A stretch of 64,000 bases of DNA, taken from positions 25,243,406 to 25,307,405 of the forward strand of contig OU744730.1 in assembly GCA_916613615.1 (NCBI GenBank), in the 5' to 3' direction. Shown here piece after piece: positions 1 through 11,391 of this stretch (position 1 is its first letter; each line of letters begins with the position of its first letter). Under the pieces are notes generated by a model. The model saw nothing but the letters and a program-made list of their open reading frames with translations. It did no database searches and had not been told where the DNA came from. The DNA comes from Steromphala cineraria. Lineage: Eukaryota; Mollusca; Gastropoda; Trochida; Trochidae. Both the position numbers and the translations under genes were made by a program.

Positions 1-857
1 TAAACAGTTTTATTCAGTATATACGCTGACATCGTCTAAGGACAGACTTATATTTTGTTGAAATCTAGCCTCTTTTCCACTACAAAAGTATATACAAAAC
101 ATATATACATATCCGGATGTCATACCTTACAGTTTACCGTAACAGTTTAGAAAGTCATTAAAATGATCAGGTGTCCTAATTACGAAATAATATTTTCTAT
201 TTGACAGGCATGAGCAGTTTTTAATTCGTCAATTTTGCATTATTTATTTGTTTATTTATGCTTTTTCTCAGAGAGTCGATAAAATTTGGAATTTCAACAT
301 TAGAATCAGTCTAACTTATTCGTCATGCAAAACGTTCAGAATTAGCATCATGGAACTGACAAAGCCAAAATAAGTTGAAAGTTTGTTAGTTAATACATGG
401 ACATTTGGTTATCCTTTATCAGGTCTGCTTAAGATAATAAATTGACATCAAAACTAAACGAAAGATGTTTGCACTAAGACACAGCACCAAATGAGCAAAG
501 TACGGAGCGGTATACTTTGATATGTATGCTTATCATTGTGCCATAATATTTTGCTGGAACAATATTTTCATTAAATGTTTCTGTCACATTAACGTAAATG
601 AATGTGATGCTATGCACTAATACACGAAATCAAGTTGTAATACCATCGCCTCCTTATACAAAGGCGTATCTTGACAAAATAGATGTGTTTTTTAAATCTT
701 AGAACAAATGAAATAAAAACTATGATATCTAATTTTGTTGTTCTTTGAAAAGTCAAACATATATATCAATGTTTTTTAAGTACGTAAAAATATTAAACTA
801 GGTAATCATATTCAGACCTTATTTTCTAAATGGTCACTTACACGGAAGTCTACGTAC

Positions 858-1010
858 AGATAACCAGATGGGCGTTAATGTTAAAGTTTATGTGTGGGTA
901 TGGTTTACACAAAGTCAACACAGATCTTTTCTTGTGCCCCTTCCAAACAGATTTTATTCCATTCATGCTTATTGGACCTGATGTTTGTAGATCCGTGCCA
1001 GACCAAAGAC
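858..1010 (+). repeat. Dispersed 60-150 bp block, diverged copy
   Basis: The block with GTTAAAGTTTATGTG followed by GGTTTACACAAAGTCAACAC recurs at 3736-3870 and 10276-10410 inside the segmental duplication, and in shorter form at 21896-21950. In the best-kept copies one frame reads DYQMCFNVK followed by CAG/GTATRG, which resembles the end of an exon with a 5' splice site. In this copy that frame is eroded. It may be a remnant of a duplicated exon or simply part of a mobile repeat. Confidence 0.5.
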
Positions 1011-1276
1011 CTGCTTGCATTAAATCTACTTGAATCACTTGTTTAAGGTATCTTGTGTTTACATGAGTCCACATCTTTTCGACATCTCTACATATATTCT
1101 TTCAACAAATGACCATCTGTTTTGTAGTTGTGACAGCAGAAGTGGGCTACAATCAATTTATCAAAGAAGTCTTTTGGAAGTCTTGGTAACCTTTTCAAAT
1201 AAAGTAGTACTGGCGATCAGTCATCGTCATCTGTGTTTCGAGACATTTCACCATGGATATGTCTTACATTTAACTT

Positions 1277-1713
1277 AAAGAAACACAGAGTATGTTGATA
1301 GGATCACATATGTCAAACTTTGAAATCGATGATATTATATCGGGAACCACTAACTGTTACTGAAAATAAAAAGTTAAAGGGCAATCAGTACATTAGAGCG
1401 AAAATACGGCCATTCAAAGTCGGGATTTTGATCGAAAACCGGACAATGTGGCTCGAGTGGTGCGCGCAAATTCGCCAAAAGATATATTCGATTCGATAGT
1501 GTTTATTGGGTATTGTAACTAATAGGTAGATTAATTGGATGCATAATTTCGAATATTAAACGTATTTGAGATCAAGCATTTTAGAGATATTATGTATGAA
1601 TTATATATTTGCAACTCCAGTGAATATATATATGAACTTCAATCAGCATATTAGATATTTTGAAGCTTATCAAAACCAATTAAAATTTTAAGAAAGATAC
1701 TCTGTGTCACTTT
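1277..1713 (+). mobile_element. MITE, ACACAGAGTAT-ended family, copy 1
   Basis: This 437-bp insert has terminal inverted repeats AAAGAAACACAGAGTAT and, at the other end, the inverse of AAAGTGACACAGAGTATC. The related copy at 62014-62503 lies in the opposite orientation and shares the TTGATAGGATCACATATGTC block, the GCGCGCAAATTCGCCAAA-type block and both ends. The paralogous position near 8787 in the segmental duplication is empty, which shows that this is an insertion. No transposase frame is present. The terminal TTAA on one side recalls families that target TTAA, but no clean target duplication is visible, so the superfamily is not assigned. Confidence 0.8.
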
Positions 1714-2116
1714 CATAAACAAACTAGTAGACAAAATATTTATGACAAGATATGTTTTATATGGTTTTTTTTGTTATCTTTATACATGTATTTTCGTTTG
1801 TGAAGGAAATATGAACTTTTTAGTTTAAATTAGTTTTGAAAGAAAGTATGATGAAAATTAACCTCATTCATCTGGTATCTGACTGTCAGTTTTGGTTGTG
1901 CCAGATATACAGACAAATTAATATCTAATCTAGAAAATGAAATTTCCATATATGGCTACTATCCTGGAGGTATATTATAACTTTGCAAATAAATGAACTA
2001 CGGTATATGATATGTCTTCCCATTAGCAAATCAATATCAGTGTCATTACTTGTGCGTCAGTAAGCCCTCAGGAACTTGTTATATGATATATATATGTTAG
2101 CAAACAAGTTTCATTA

Positions 2117-2480
2117 CTTCCCGGATGCGAAATATGATGGAAGTAATGGTGAAAATGACATGGTTTTCAAATAAGGATATATTTCATCGATAACAGCGAT
2201 GAGAAAACAATTGCTAATCATTGTTCCATTTCCTTAACGGGAGAATTTTTCGTGGATGATTGCTGCAGTACATTTTTAAAAAGGACCAGAAACAATTTTT
2301 CACTCACTTGATACTTCCCAGATGCGAAATACAATGGAAGTAGTGGTGAAAATGACATGGTTGTCAAATAAGGTTATATTTCATCAACAACAGCGATGTG
2401 AAAATCGTTGCTCCATTTCTTTAGCGGAAGAATATTTCGTTGATGATGGCTACAGTAAACTAAAAACAGAGAACCTTTCA
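2117..2480 (+). repeat. 199-bp tandem doubling within copy 1
   Basis: Two units start at 2117 and 2316 (CTTCCCGGATGCGAAATA and CTTCCCAGATGCGAAATA) and run about 160-200 bp each with moderate divergence. The matching place in the second segmental copy (9180-9360) has one unit only, interrupted by a long C tract. The second unit therefore arose in copy 1 or was lost in copy 2. Confidence 0.75.
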
Positions 2481-3297
2481 ACTTTAGAGCGGACTATAAG
2501 CGTCTATAATCTACATATATAATATATACACATCAAGATTCTGAAATCAGGCTGATCTTTCAGTAATATAAATTGGTCAAATCAAGAATAGCCATTGAGA
2601 ACTCTTTAACATAAGGCAAAACCATCAACACGAGATGGAAGCACTCTTGCTGTCATTGGAAAGTTGTTTTTTTTTGCAACTCATACATGTACGTCTTGAC
2701 CTTTGTAAGCTGGAAATATAGGCGATTTGTATTTTCTCAACGTTTTGGAATAAAGGTCAATTATTGACTTGACGATGTGTAATTTTAACTGTTTTTTTTA
2801 GTTTTCAAATCGTAATTCTCTACTTTTATTGTGCATCATGTTCCAGACAATTATTGTACATTGACGAAAAGTGACTGTTGCTCTTTTGAACACCATTGGT
2901 CATGTTCATATATTTGGATGTTTTGGGAACTGTTGAAGTACTTACCTATTGGTACTGCTAACATTCATACATCGTACGTAAATCTTACCAAAACAGATGC
3001 CAGATCTAACTTAGCATAACAACCAAAATAAAATAACATGAAGTACTGGAATATTGGTTTACTTCATGCTTTAATTATCTAATTTCTAATTTGCGAAGGA
3101 AACGTTGTCTTCGGCATTTTTTTCATAACGTGAAAGCAGGCCTAAAAAACAAAATATTTCTTAGAGATGTAAGTCTGTATCGTTTTACCTCGTTGTGAAC
3201 GGAGCATAACAATCCCAACCCAAACTGTATCGAATGTAATAACAAATGGGACATCAACAAAGTATTATCTATGTTTTGTGGTTAGGATAACCGAATT

Positions 3298-3655
3298 TAT
3301 TACTCTCCCGTTGAAGATATTGCTGTTTAATAAATCTACCATGTTATTACACATATGTGTCATAACATCGCGCGCTGACCGAATGACGTGACGTAATGAT
3401 GACGTCACAATTTTTAAGTATGACGTCATAATGTCAGCGGCCGGCCGCGACAGTCATGTTGTCGACTTTCTTTGTTTTTTTACGATGTTATTAAGCAAGT
3501 AATAAATAAAATACTAAACTCGGTCCCGTTTCATAACAATTTTATGAAACTCGTGAATGGTATAGGTATTTAACTCGCTTTCGCTCGTTAAATACCAACC
3601 CATTCACTCGTTTTATAAATATGTTATGGACCGGGACGTCGTTTAGTATTCTCTA
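3298..3655 (+). mobile_element. Foldback element with CRE array, copy 1
   Basis: This insert is absent from the paralogous site near 10195-10203. Read left to right it holds a small palindrome (about 3343-3367, TTACACATATGTGTCATAA), a run of TGACGTSA sites (3384, 3400, 3421), a GCGGCCGGCCGC palindrome at 3437-3448, an AT-rich spacer, and a long imperfect hairpin at 3511-3649. The hairpin tips match (ATACTAAAC against GTTTAGTAT) and its apex is TCGCTTTCGCTC between GGTATTTAAC and GTTAAATACC. There is no open frame of note. The same ordered parts occur at 36318-36710. The superfamily is unknown to me. It is non-autonomous, and foldback or MITE type is an inference from structure. Confidence 0.7.
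3384..3448 (+). promoter_or_regulatory. CRE-type palindrome array plus GC palindrome
   Basis: TGACGTGA at 3384, TGACGTCA at 3400 and TGACGTCA at 3421 are followed by GCGGCCGGCCGC at 3437-3448. TGACGTCA is the consensus site for CREB/ATF bZIP dimers. The 21-bp step between the last two sites equals two helical turns. No gene start is seen within several kilobases, so regulatory use is inferred, and the sites may instead serve the element itself. Confidence 0.5.
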
Positions 3656-4440
3656 TATATCAATTCTTTTGAATGACTTCCTGTCAAGAACCCTTAGTGT
3701 ATATCCGTGGCAAATGAGATTGATATCTACACCGATTACCAGATGTGCTTTAATGTTAAAGTTTATGTACAGGTATAGTTTACACAAAGTCAACACAGAT
3801 TCCCCTCTCCTCGTGCTCAGAGCAACTGACTTCATTCTCCTCATGCTTATTGGATATGTTGTTTATACAACTGTGTCAGTGGAGCCTTCGTGTTTTAATG
3901 TTACTGGAATCGAGGCATCGTATATTCTACTATGGATTTAATTTTTGTGGAGTTAGCGTTGTGGATAAGTATTTATATATATAAATGCAAGTGATACTCG
4001 ATTACCAATGAATTATCAGAAGTACAGATCAGGGTAGGTATAAATCATTTTGTAAAATCTTGCTCCTTTTACTTATGAAAACGCAATGATGATACATGTA
4101 TAAACACTAATATGACAATTGGTTGTATAAGTTGATAGCCAATCTTGCACGCTAATGTGATTTATGGTTTGATATGTATGCTGAAAAATATCATAATACA
4201 ATATGATTGAAAGTTTATTTTCTTATTTCATCTTAGCTTTGAAATACACAGGAACTGAATGCTGGGAGGTTAACATACTAACTTCATGTTGGGAAATGTT
4301 AACGTTAATTAAAATAAATTCAGTGCTATCAAATGCAGTATTTGAAGTGAATCAATCGTTTACATAACAACAATCCTGAACCTACAATAGAATACATGCA
4401 TAGGGATCAGGCGGCAGGAAGTAGATTGATAACATATGTA

Positions 4441-5426
4441 CTCATTGACAGGTAGAATATTATAGCGATAAATATAAATGTCAATATTGTGACCTAGAAA
4501 TCAAGCTGATCTTGCAATCTCAGTTCTTGAACTATCTTTGAGATCACATCAACCCAAGCATCTCTCTATTTACTTCACAGTAAGCACCTATGCTGATATT
4601 AAAATGACTATCCTTTCAGAAGTGAAAAACTCGTGACCTTTGTAAGCGCCTCTTTTTTTGGAAGGAATTTTGTGTAATTTGACTTTAATTGAATTTTGTT
4701 TATATATGCCTTTGTATATAGATTTCAAAGCATTTCTCATTTTCAAACTTTTAACTAGATTAAGTTGCATTAGCTAAGTTAATTTTTTCAAAGAATCAAT
4801 TACCCTTATTTAAATTCGTACTGGTTCTGATTTTTAAAAAGCGTTTTTAGATAAATCAGAGTTGAAACCTCTACATACAAATTTGAATTGTGTAACAATT
4901 TTCCGGTAAAAACGCCAATAATATAAAAATGTAGCAACAGATATGAGTGTGACCTATACCTAGAGGCTTTTCCTTTGTAAACATTTAGCTCTGATTCTTT
5001 ATCACCCAGGATCCTTATCATAAAGGCCAATCTTTGTTTATAGGACAAACAGTTTTGTTTTAGCCTCCAGTTCTTCCATGGTACTAATCATCAAGAGAAC
5101 CTATCATAGATGCTGTTCGTTATTAAACTTGGAAGACTCCTTGATGAGAGAAATTCTACACGTAGTGAATGGGGACCAAATATGGCGTTGAAAGTTATCA
5201 TCTTTATATTTGACAATGTATAAAGAGTAATGGGTGTTTTGGATGTCAAACTTCAAATCCAAATTTTTAAGCAAAATGTCCAGCGCAAGTACTGCTAATT
5301 GGCTGTACATTATAACACTGAAAAAATGTACTTTCAAGGTCGCTACTACAAAAACACAAACCTCATTCACAAATTATCATAAAATTTGCTAATAAACTTC
5401 AAATGATATGGTTTAGAGAGAAAAGC
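4441..5426. other. No recognised feature
   Basis: This AT-rich stretch lies after the segmental duplication. It has only short unsupported frames, and I see no repeat or RNA gene in it. Confidence 0.5.
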
Positions 5427-5617
5427 GCTTCGCGCGACGATATAGGTCCGTACATTCCCAGTTGTACAGCTGGGTGGACTGAGTGCAATGTGGATGAATT
5501 GCCTTTCCAATGGACAACATAGTGTAAAGCCCAGGTCACAAATGTTTGGTGCCTCCACCTGGATTCGAACCCGGATCTTCTGCGTGAGAGGCAAGCACGC
5601 TAACCACTTCACTACCT
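5427..5617 (-). mobile_element. tRNA-derived SINE, Glu-like head
   Basis: On the minus strand the head (5617 down to 5548) reads like a tRNA. An A-box-like AGTGGTTAGCGTGCTTGCC and a perfect B-box GGGTTCGAATCC are present, and the loop CTCTCAC would give anticodon CTC (Glu). The body follows to about 5427. It contains CTCAGTCCACCCAGCTGT, which is shared with the SINE at 31001-31490. The tRNA fold is imperfect, so this is a SINE rather than a working tRNA gene. The 3' end and target duplications are not clear. Confidence 0.75.
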
Positions 5618-8514
5618 TGCTCTTTAATCGCTATCACATTTTAGAGGCACTTCTTCGTCAACATTTTCTCTGATTTTTAATCACCATGGATCTAAATCGT
5701 AATATATACATCTGTTTTTGTATAGGAAACACATAAATGTAACCTCTAGTTCTCTCATAAGGATATCATCGTCAGAACTTAGAACTGCAAAACAAGTCGT
5801 AAATGTTCGAATTCACAAAATCGTTGAGCAAAGACTCAAATGTGTTAAGATATACAGAGGATACTATATGAGTGACCATGTCATACTATGTTACGACACG
5901 AGTGCCTAAATATTATATTCCCGAGAGCTAGTGATACTTCCTAAAGAACAGTTTTGAATGATTGTATCTTAAAATGAAATTATAGATGAACCTTACATGT
6001 AACAAAACAAATCAGAGAAAGAATAAGTTCTATGAGAACATCCGTAAGCATTTAACGCCATTGATTTTATATACTTTTATTTATTTCCATTTTAGCTCTT
6101 TTGGCCTTAAAGATATCTTTGTATAGGTTAATGTGTAAAAGATGTTTATATTAGATTGGCCCCTTACGACGACAGGGATTTGCCATAACAAACTATAAAC
6201 TATACCTTCTACTTCAGGAGAAAAAATGGAAAATTGAATTCATGAACGTGTCCGGATTATAGATTATAAAAGTAATAATGTTTAACATCCTCATAACAAC
6301 CACAGGGGCTACTCTTTAAAACCTATCCTCACGAATTAGCCTTACAAGTTGAACACATTTGTAACAGTGTGGCCAAATAGGTCATAGATTTCAGTACATT
6401 ATGATCATTCCTGTGGTAGTTTTCTTTTTCAAATCACTGCTAAGTTATTGCTTGGTGCCCCAAAGGGCACCAAGCATTATGATTTGATTTTTCTAAAACT
6501 TTTCTGAATTCTCTCTATATTACTCTTGATATTTTCAAAGGGAAGCCGCGCCAATTACACGTGTTGTATCCAAATCAAAAGACCAATGAACAGAGCTGTA
6601 GCAAAAAATGCATTACGTCACCATGTGGGTAATACAAAATATTTGGCACATTAAACTGTGGAATATGATTTCCCTTTAAATGTTATATTAAAAGAGAAAC
6701 AATGTTTTCTATTAAAGATGCTGATAAATGTTAACAGACTCAATCAAAAACATCTTCATTTGAAGAAGAGTCTGCATTTGTTCCAGATAAAGCATTAATT
6801 ATTTCGCATTCAATAATCGTAGAATCCACTTTTTTATAACCCACGCGATTTAATTTCACGCTGGGCTCGCCTGGCGAATTAAAAGTAATGTTTGTGTAAG
6901 TACGATGGTGACATCGAAATAAGACTTATGTTTACTAATAGGTAGATCACTTACGACCACGAGACAAGTCATACTTAACGATGTCACTAAATATTTACGT
7001 TGAAAACATGTATTTATTATCAGAGTACTGAAATTGACTCGTGCTATATTTAGAATATGACCTACATCGCTGGTTCCAAACGTTAGCTCAGCGGACCTGG
7101 GTTGAAATCCCGTCAGATCATCGGAAAGTATTTTCTTTATTATCTGTTATACTACTGTTAATAATTAACCAGCATGACAAGGAGATATCGTTTCGGCAGT
7201 ACGTTTTGCACAATTTCCTGTCATTGTCAACGCTACATGGCAACACAGTGCTTTTACTTCAAGTAACTACATCACAATGCCACAACATCATAAACATAGT
7301 GACCTCACTATGCAATGACATCACTGTCTTGAAAATCTAGTGTTGTTGTGTTCAGAGATTTCCTTTTTTCTCTGAGATGTCAAAAAGGGTGAATTTGGAT
7401 GATAAATAGATTGTCACCCTCGTGTATTTTGATATGAAATATACCAACAATCGTTGATGAATGTAAAAGATATTCATAACCTTCAGCAATTCGTGTTGAT
7501 AGAAATTAATTTTGTGAAGTTAACTTTGAGTAATACTTGTGTTAATATTAGTGCTGTTATCCAGTGTTGTATATTTCACTTATCCCCCGAATTGTTCGAC
7601 AAATAACAATCTCCTTCATCCGCCTATGTGGCACCAAGCATGCCTTTTTAAAGCTTTTCTTGTTTCTCAACATATTCCAGTTGTCGACCTACAGTGTAGA
7701 TGTTATTCCGTTAACTAATCATTTATATGTACATGTATAGGAGAAATGTGTGATTCACTTCATTTTATGGAGATTGCGTTTGAACAAAATCTAATGTCGT
7801 TGCCAAATTTGAGTCATGAATGGTTACATGTATCAACATATATTTTGCTGAAAACTTTTACAGCGATATTTGAGAGTATTTTCGTGTAATTTATTGTATT
7901 CATGTATTTATTACAGAGCAAGAATCCCATTTTAACAGGATTAAGCCATAAGCGCAATTAGTGCAGCAAAGCGTAGCAAACGCAGAAAAGTTTCTTCCAT
8001 TCCCCCAGAGACGTTTCTGTCACCTTGCCAATATCATAAAGACATTAATTGCCAACTATGTTGTAAAGTAATTCAATCTTGTCTTTAGGACCTTAAGGGC
8101 GTCATGAGAGAGGCAAGAGTCTGTTCGTTGTGGATAAATGAATTCTAATCAGGCACAGATATTTCCTGCAAACTAGATAAACACCTTCAGCGCCAACTTC
8201 ATGTAATTAGTGAAGTTGCCCACTTGATATAATTAACAACGCCGCTTACTTGGTATCATAAGCCTGTAGCACATTGTAGAGCCACTCTGTGATTTTCTTG
8301 ACGTATTGTTTGGCCAAACATCAATGCCGTTTTTGGTGATATAATTTCAAACAGTCTCATTACTGGCTTTCTTTGAAAATCTAAAACAGTCTTATTCAAG
8401 TACAATACATCGTCAAAGAAACAGATCGACCTCTTTTCTGACTTATTTTCCACAACAAGTATATACAAAACAGGATACAGTTTACAGTAAAGGCAGTCCA
8501 TTAAAGTGACAAGG
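5618..8514. other. Mostly unrecognised intergenic DNA
   Basis: Apart from the hairpin at 6450-6475 I see no supported feature. A copy of GGCACCAAGCATGCC at 7632 is the inverse of that hairpin's arm and could mark the far end of a decayed element of about 1.2 kb. The open frames here are short and look random. Confidence 0.45.
6450..6475 (+). repeat. Perfect 11-bp stem hairpin
   Basis: GCTTGGTGCCC, loop CAAA, then GGGCACCAAGC. The arm sequence recurs inverted at about 7632-7643. It may be the tip of a decayed inverted-repeat element. Confidence 0.6.
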
Positions 8515-8703
8515 TTAAAGGTGTTCACACACAATGGCCGCCAATGGATTTTATGTGAATCTTCATACTTTTTCCTCTGACTATGGATGATTGGCTTGTG
8601 AAATGGGATTTTTTACACTATAATACATTAAGCATAAACTAACAATTATCAGAGTAACATTTAAAATATAAAATTATCAAAAAACGTGCTACTGATCCTT
8701 TAA
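8515..8703 (-). mobile_element. TTAA MITE family, truncated copy
   Basis: This retains the right half, from AAAGGTGTTCACAC and ATGGCCGCCAATGG to the terminal ACGTGCTACTGATCCTTTAA. The left half and left terminal repeat are missing. Confidence 0.85.
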
Positions 8704-9260
8704 GAATACTGGCGATCAGTCATCATCATCTGTGTTTCGATACATTTTTACAAACATTTCACCATTGATGTGTCTTACATTTAACTTAGTATACAAACTA
8801 GAAGACAAAATATTAAAACAAGATATGTTTTATATGTTATCTTTGTTGTTATCTTTATATTTTCGTTTGTAGGGAAATATTTACTTTTTAGTTTAAATTA
8901 GTTTTGAAAGAAAGAATGGTGAACATTAACCTCAATCATCTGGTATCTGACTATCAGTTTTGGTTGTGCTAGGTTTACACACACATATCTAATCTAGAAA
9001 ATGAGATTTCCATATATGGCTACTAGCCTGGTGGTATATTATAACTTTGCAAATAGATGAACTATAATATATGATATGTCTTCCCATTAGCAAATCAATA
9101 TCAGTGTCATTAGATGTGCGTCAGTAAGCCCTCAGGAATTTGTTATATGATATCTATTTGTTAGCAAACAAGTTTCATTACTTCCCGGATGCGAAATATG
9201 ATGGAAGTCATGGTGAAAATGACAATGTTGTCAAATTAGGTCTATTTCATACATAACAGT

Positions 9261-9264
9261 CCCC

Positions 9265-9295
<31 letters not shown>

Positions 9296-9296
9296 A
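9261..9296 (+). repeat. C25-A11 homopolymer tract
   Basis: Twenty-five C residues are followed by eleven A residues. The minus strand would be a G25 run able to form G-quadruplexes. It may be mis-sized by sequencing or assembly. It sits inside copy 2 of the segmental duplication where copy 1 has ordinary sequence. Confidence 0.9.
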
Positions 9297-11028
9297 CCAA
9301 ACAAAAAACAATTGCTCAATTTCCTATAAGCGGGAGAATTTTTCTTGGATGATGGCTACAGTACATTTTAAAACAGAACTATTCAACTTTAGAGCGGACT
9401 ATAATTAAGTGTCTATAATCTACATATAAAATATATACACATCAAGATTCTGAAATCAGGCTGATCTTCAGTAATATGAAATGGAAAAATCAAGAATAGC
9501 TATTGAGAACTCTTTAACATAAAGCATCTAACCATCAACACGAGATTGAAGCACTCTTTCTGTCCTTGTTTTCGCAGTTCATACATGTACGTCTTGACCT
9601 TTGTAAGCTGTATAGCAATATAGGCGATTTGTATTTTTTCAACGTTTTGGAATAAATGTCAATCATTGACTTGACGATGTGTGGTTTTAACTGGGTTTTT
9701 TTAGTTTTCAAATCGTAATTCTCTACTTTTATTGTGCATCATGTTCCAGACAATTATTGTACATTGACGAAAAGTGACTATTGCTCTTTTGAACACCATT
9801 GGTCATGTTCATTTATTTGGATGTTTTGGGGAACTGTTAAACTATTTACCTATTGGTACCGCTATGATTCCTACAACGTACGTCAGTCTTACCAAAACAG
9901 ATGCCAGATCTAACTTAGCATAACAACCAAAATTAAATGACATGTAGTACCGGGATGTTAGTTTACCTCATGCTTTAAGATAATTTTAATTTGGGAAGGA
10001 AACGTTGTCTTTGGCATTTTTTATAACATGAAAGCAGGCCTGAAAGAAACAAAAATATGTCTTAGGGATGTAAGTCTCTATCGTTTTACTTCGTTGTGAA
10101 CGGAACATAACAATCTTTCCTCAAACTGTATCGAATGTAATACCAAAAGAGACATCAACAAAACATTCTCTCTGTATTATGTTTAGGATAACCGAATATA
10201 TCATTTCTTTTGAATGACTTCCTGTCAAGAACCCTTAGTGTATATCCTTGGCCAATGAGATTGATATCTACACCGATTACCAGATGTGTTTTAATGTTAA
10301 AGTTTATGTACAGGTATAGTTTACACAAAGTAAACAAGCTTCCCCTCTCCTCGTGCTCAGAGCAACTGACTTCATTCTCCTCGTGCTTATTGGATATGTT
10401 GTTTATACAACTGTGTCAGTGGATCTTTCACGATTTAATGTTACTGGAATCTAGGCATCGTATATTCTACTATGAATTTCATTTTTGTGGAGTTCTCGTT
10501 GTGGATAAGTATAAATGCAAGTGATACCCGATTACAAATGGATTATCAGAAGTACAGGTCAGGGTAGGTATAACTCATTTGGTAAAATCTTGCTCCTTTT
10601 ACTTATGAATACGCAATGATGATGGTACATGTATAAACGCTAATATGGCATTTGTTTGTATAAGTTGATAGCCAATCTTACCGCTAATGTGATTTATGGT
10701 TTGATATGTATGCTGAAAAATATCATAATACAATATGATTGAAAGTTGATTTTCTTATTTCATAATAGCTTTGAATTACACAGGAGCTGAACGCTAGGCA
10801 TCTTAACATGCTAACGAAATGTTGGGACATGTTAAAGTTAATTTAAATAAACTCAGTGCTATCAAATGCAGTATTTAAAGTGAATCAATCGTTTACATAA
10901 CAACAATCCTGAACGTACAATAGAATACATGCATAGGGATCACGTGACAGGAAGTGGAGTGATAACACATGTACTCCTTGACAGGTATAGTTCTTATAGT
11001 GCAATTGTTACATGGTATTGGCTATATG

Positions 11029-11391
11029 TTAAAGGGGCAGTAGCATGTTTTTTGATAATTTTATATTTCAAAATTTTCACTGATAACTGTAAGTTAATTC
11101 TAACTGTATTATTTTGACAGTGTCAAACATCTCATTACACAAGACAATCATCCATAGTTAGAGGACAAAGTATGAAAATTCACATAAAATGCATTGGCGG
11201 CCATTTTGTGTGAACACCTTTAATTCATTTTGTGTAAGAAAAAGCAACTGCATGGCTAAACGTTACGTTATAGATTTGAATTATTACTGCTCCATTTAGT
11301 TTAAATACATTGTTTTTCTGTTGGAACCATTGATTTTAATTTTCCTGACGTCACCTTATAATTCCCCTAAAACGTGCTACTGCCCCTTTAA
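11029..11391 (+). mobile_element. TTAA MITE family, full copy
   Basis: This copy begins TTAAAGGGGCAGTAGCATG and ends CGTGCTACTGCCCCTTTAA, 363 bp. The internal order is AATTTTATATTT, the AATCATCCATAGTTAGAGG block, GGCGGCCATTTTGTGTG, then TTTAGTTTAAATACATTG. There is no coding capacity. TTAA at both ends fits a TTAA target duplication, as known for piggyBac and Kolobok families. Confidence 0.93.

Larger units (their letters stand above)
1..4440 (+). repeat. Segmental duplication, copy 1
   Basis: This stretch is repeated, in the same orientation and with many small changes, at about 8380-10990. Matching blocks read by eye are 1-150 with 8385-8500, 1208-1275 with 8707-8787, 1714-2130 with 8790-9200, 2430-3297 with 9340-10200 and 3656-4440 with 10203-10985. 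The left end of the unit may lie outside the window. Copy 1 has three things that copy 2 lacks: the transposon at 1277-1713, a local tandem doubling at 2117-2480, and the foldback element at about 3298-3655. No open frame is shared between the two copies over any length, so I do not call a gene. About 1 kb of copy 1 (150-1207) has no counterpart in copy 2. Confidence 0.85.
8380..10990 (+). repeat. Segmental duplication, copy 2
   Basis: This is the shorter partner of 1-4440, in the same order and orientation. It lacks the transposon and the foldback insert of copy 1 and so gives the pre-insertion sequence at both places. In their stead it carries a fragment of the TTAA MITE family at 8515-8703 and a long C/A homopolymer tract at 9261-9296. 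A full MITE copy begins just past its right end, at 11029. Confidence 0.85.

Noticed and set aside
5548..5617. Functional tRNA-Glu gene
   Set aside because: The anticodon stem has a mismatch, the acceptor stem does not pair, and a SINE body follows.
7083..7120. tRNA-like string (TTAGCTCAGCGG then CTGGGTTGAAATCCCG)
   Set aside because: The D-arm and T-arm are adjacent with no anticodon arm. It cannot fold as a tRNA and is too short to call a SINE.
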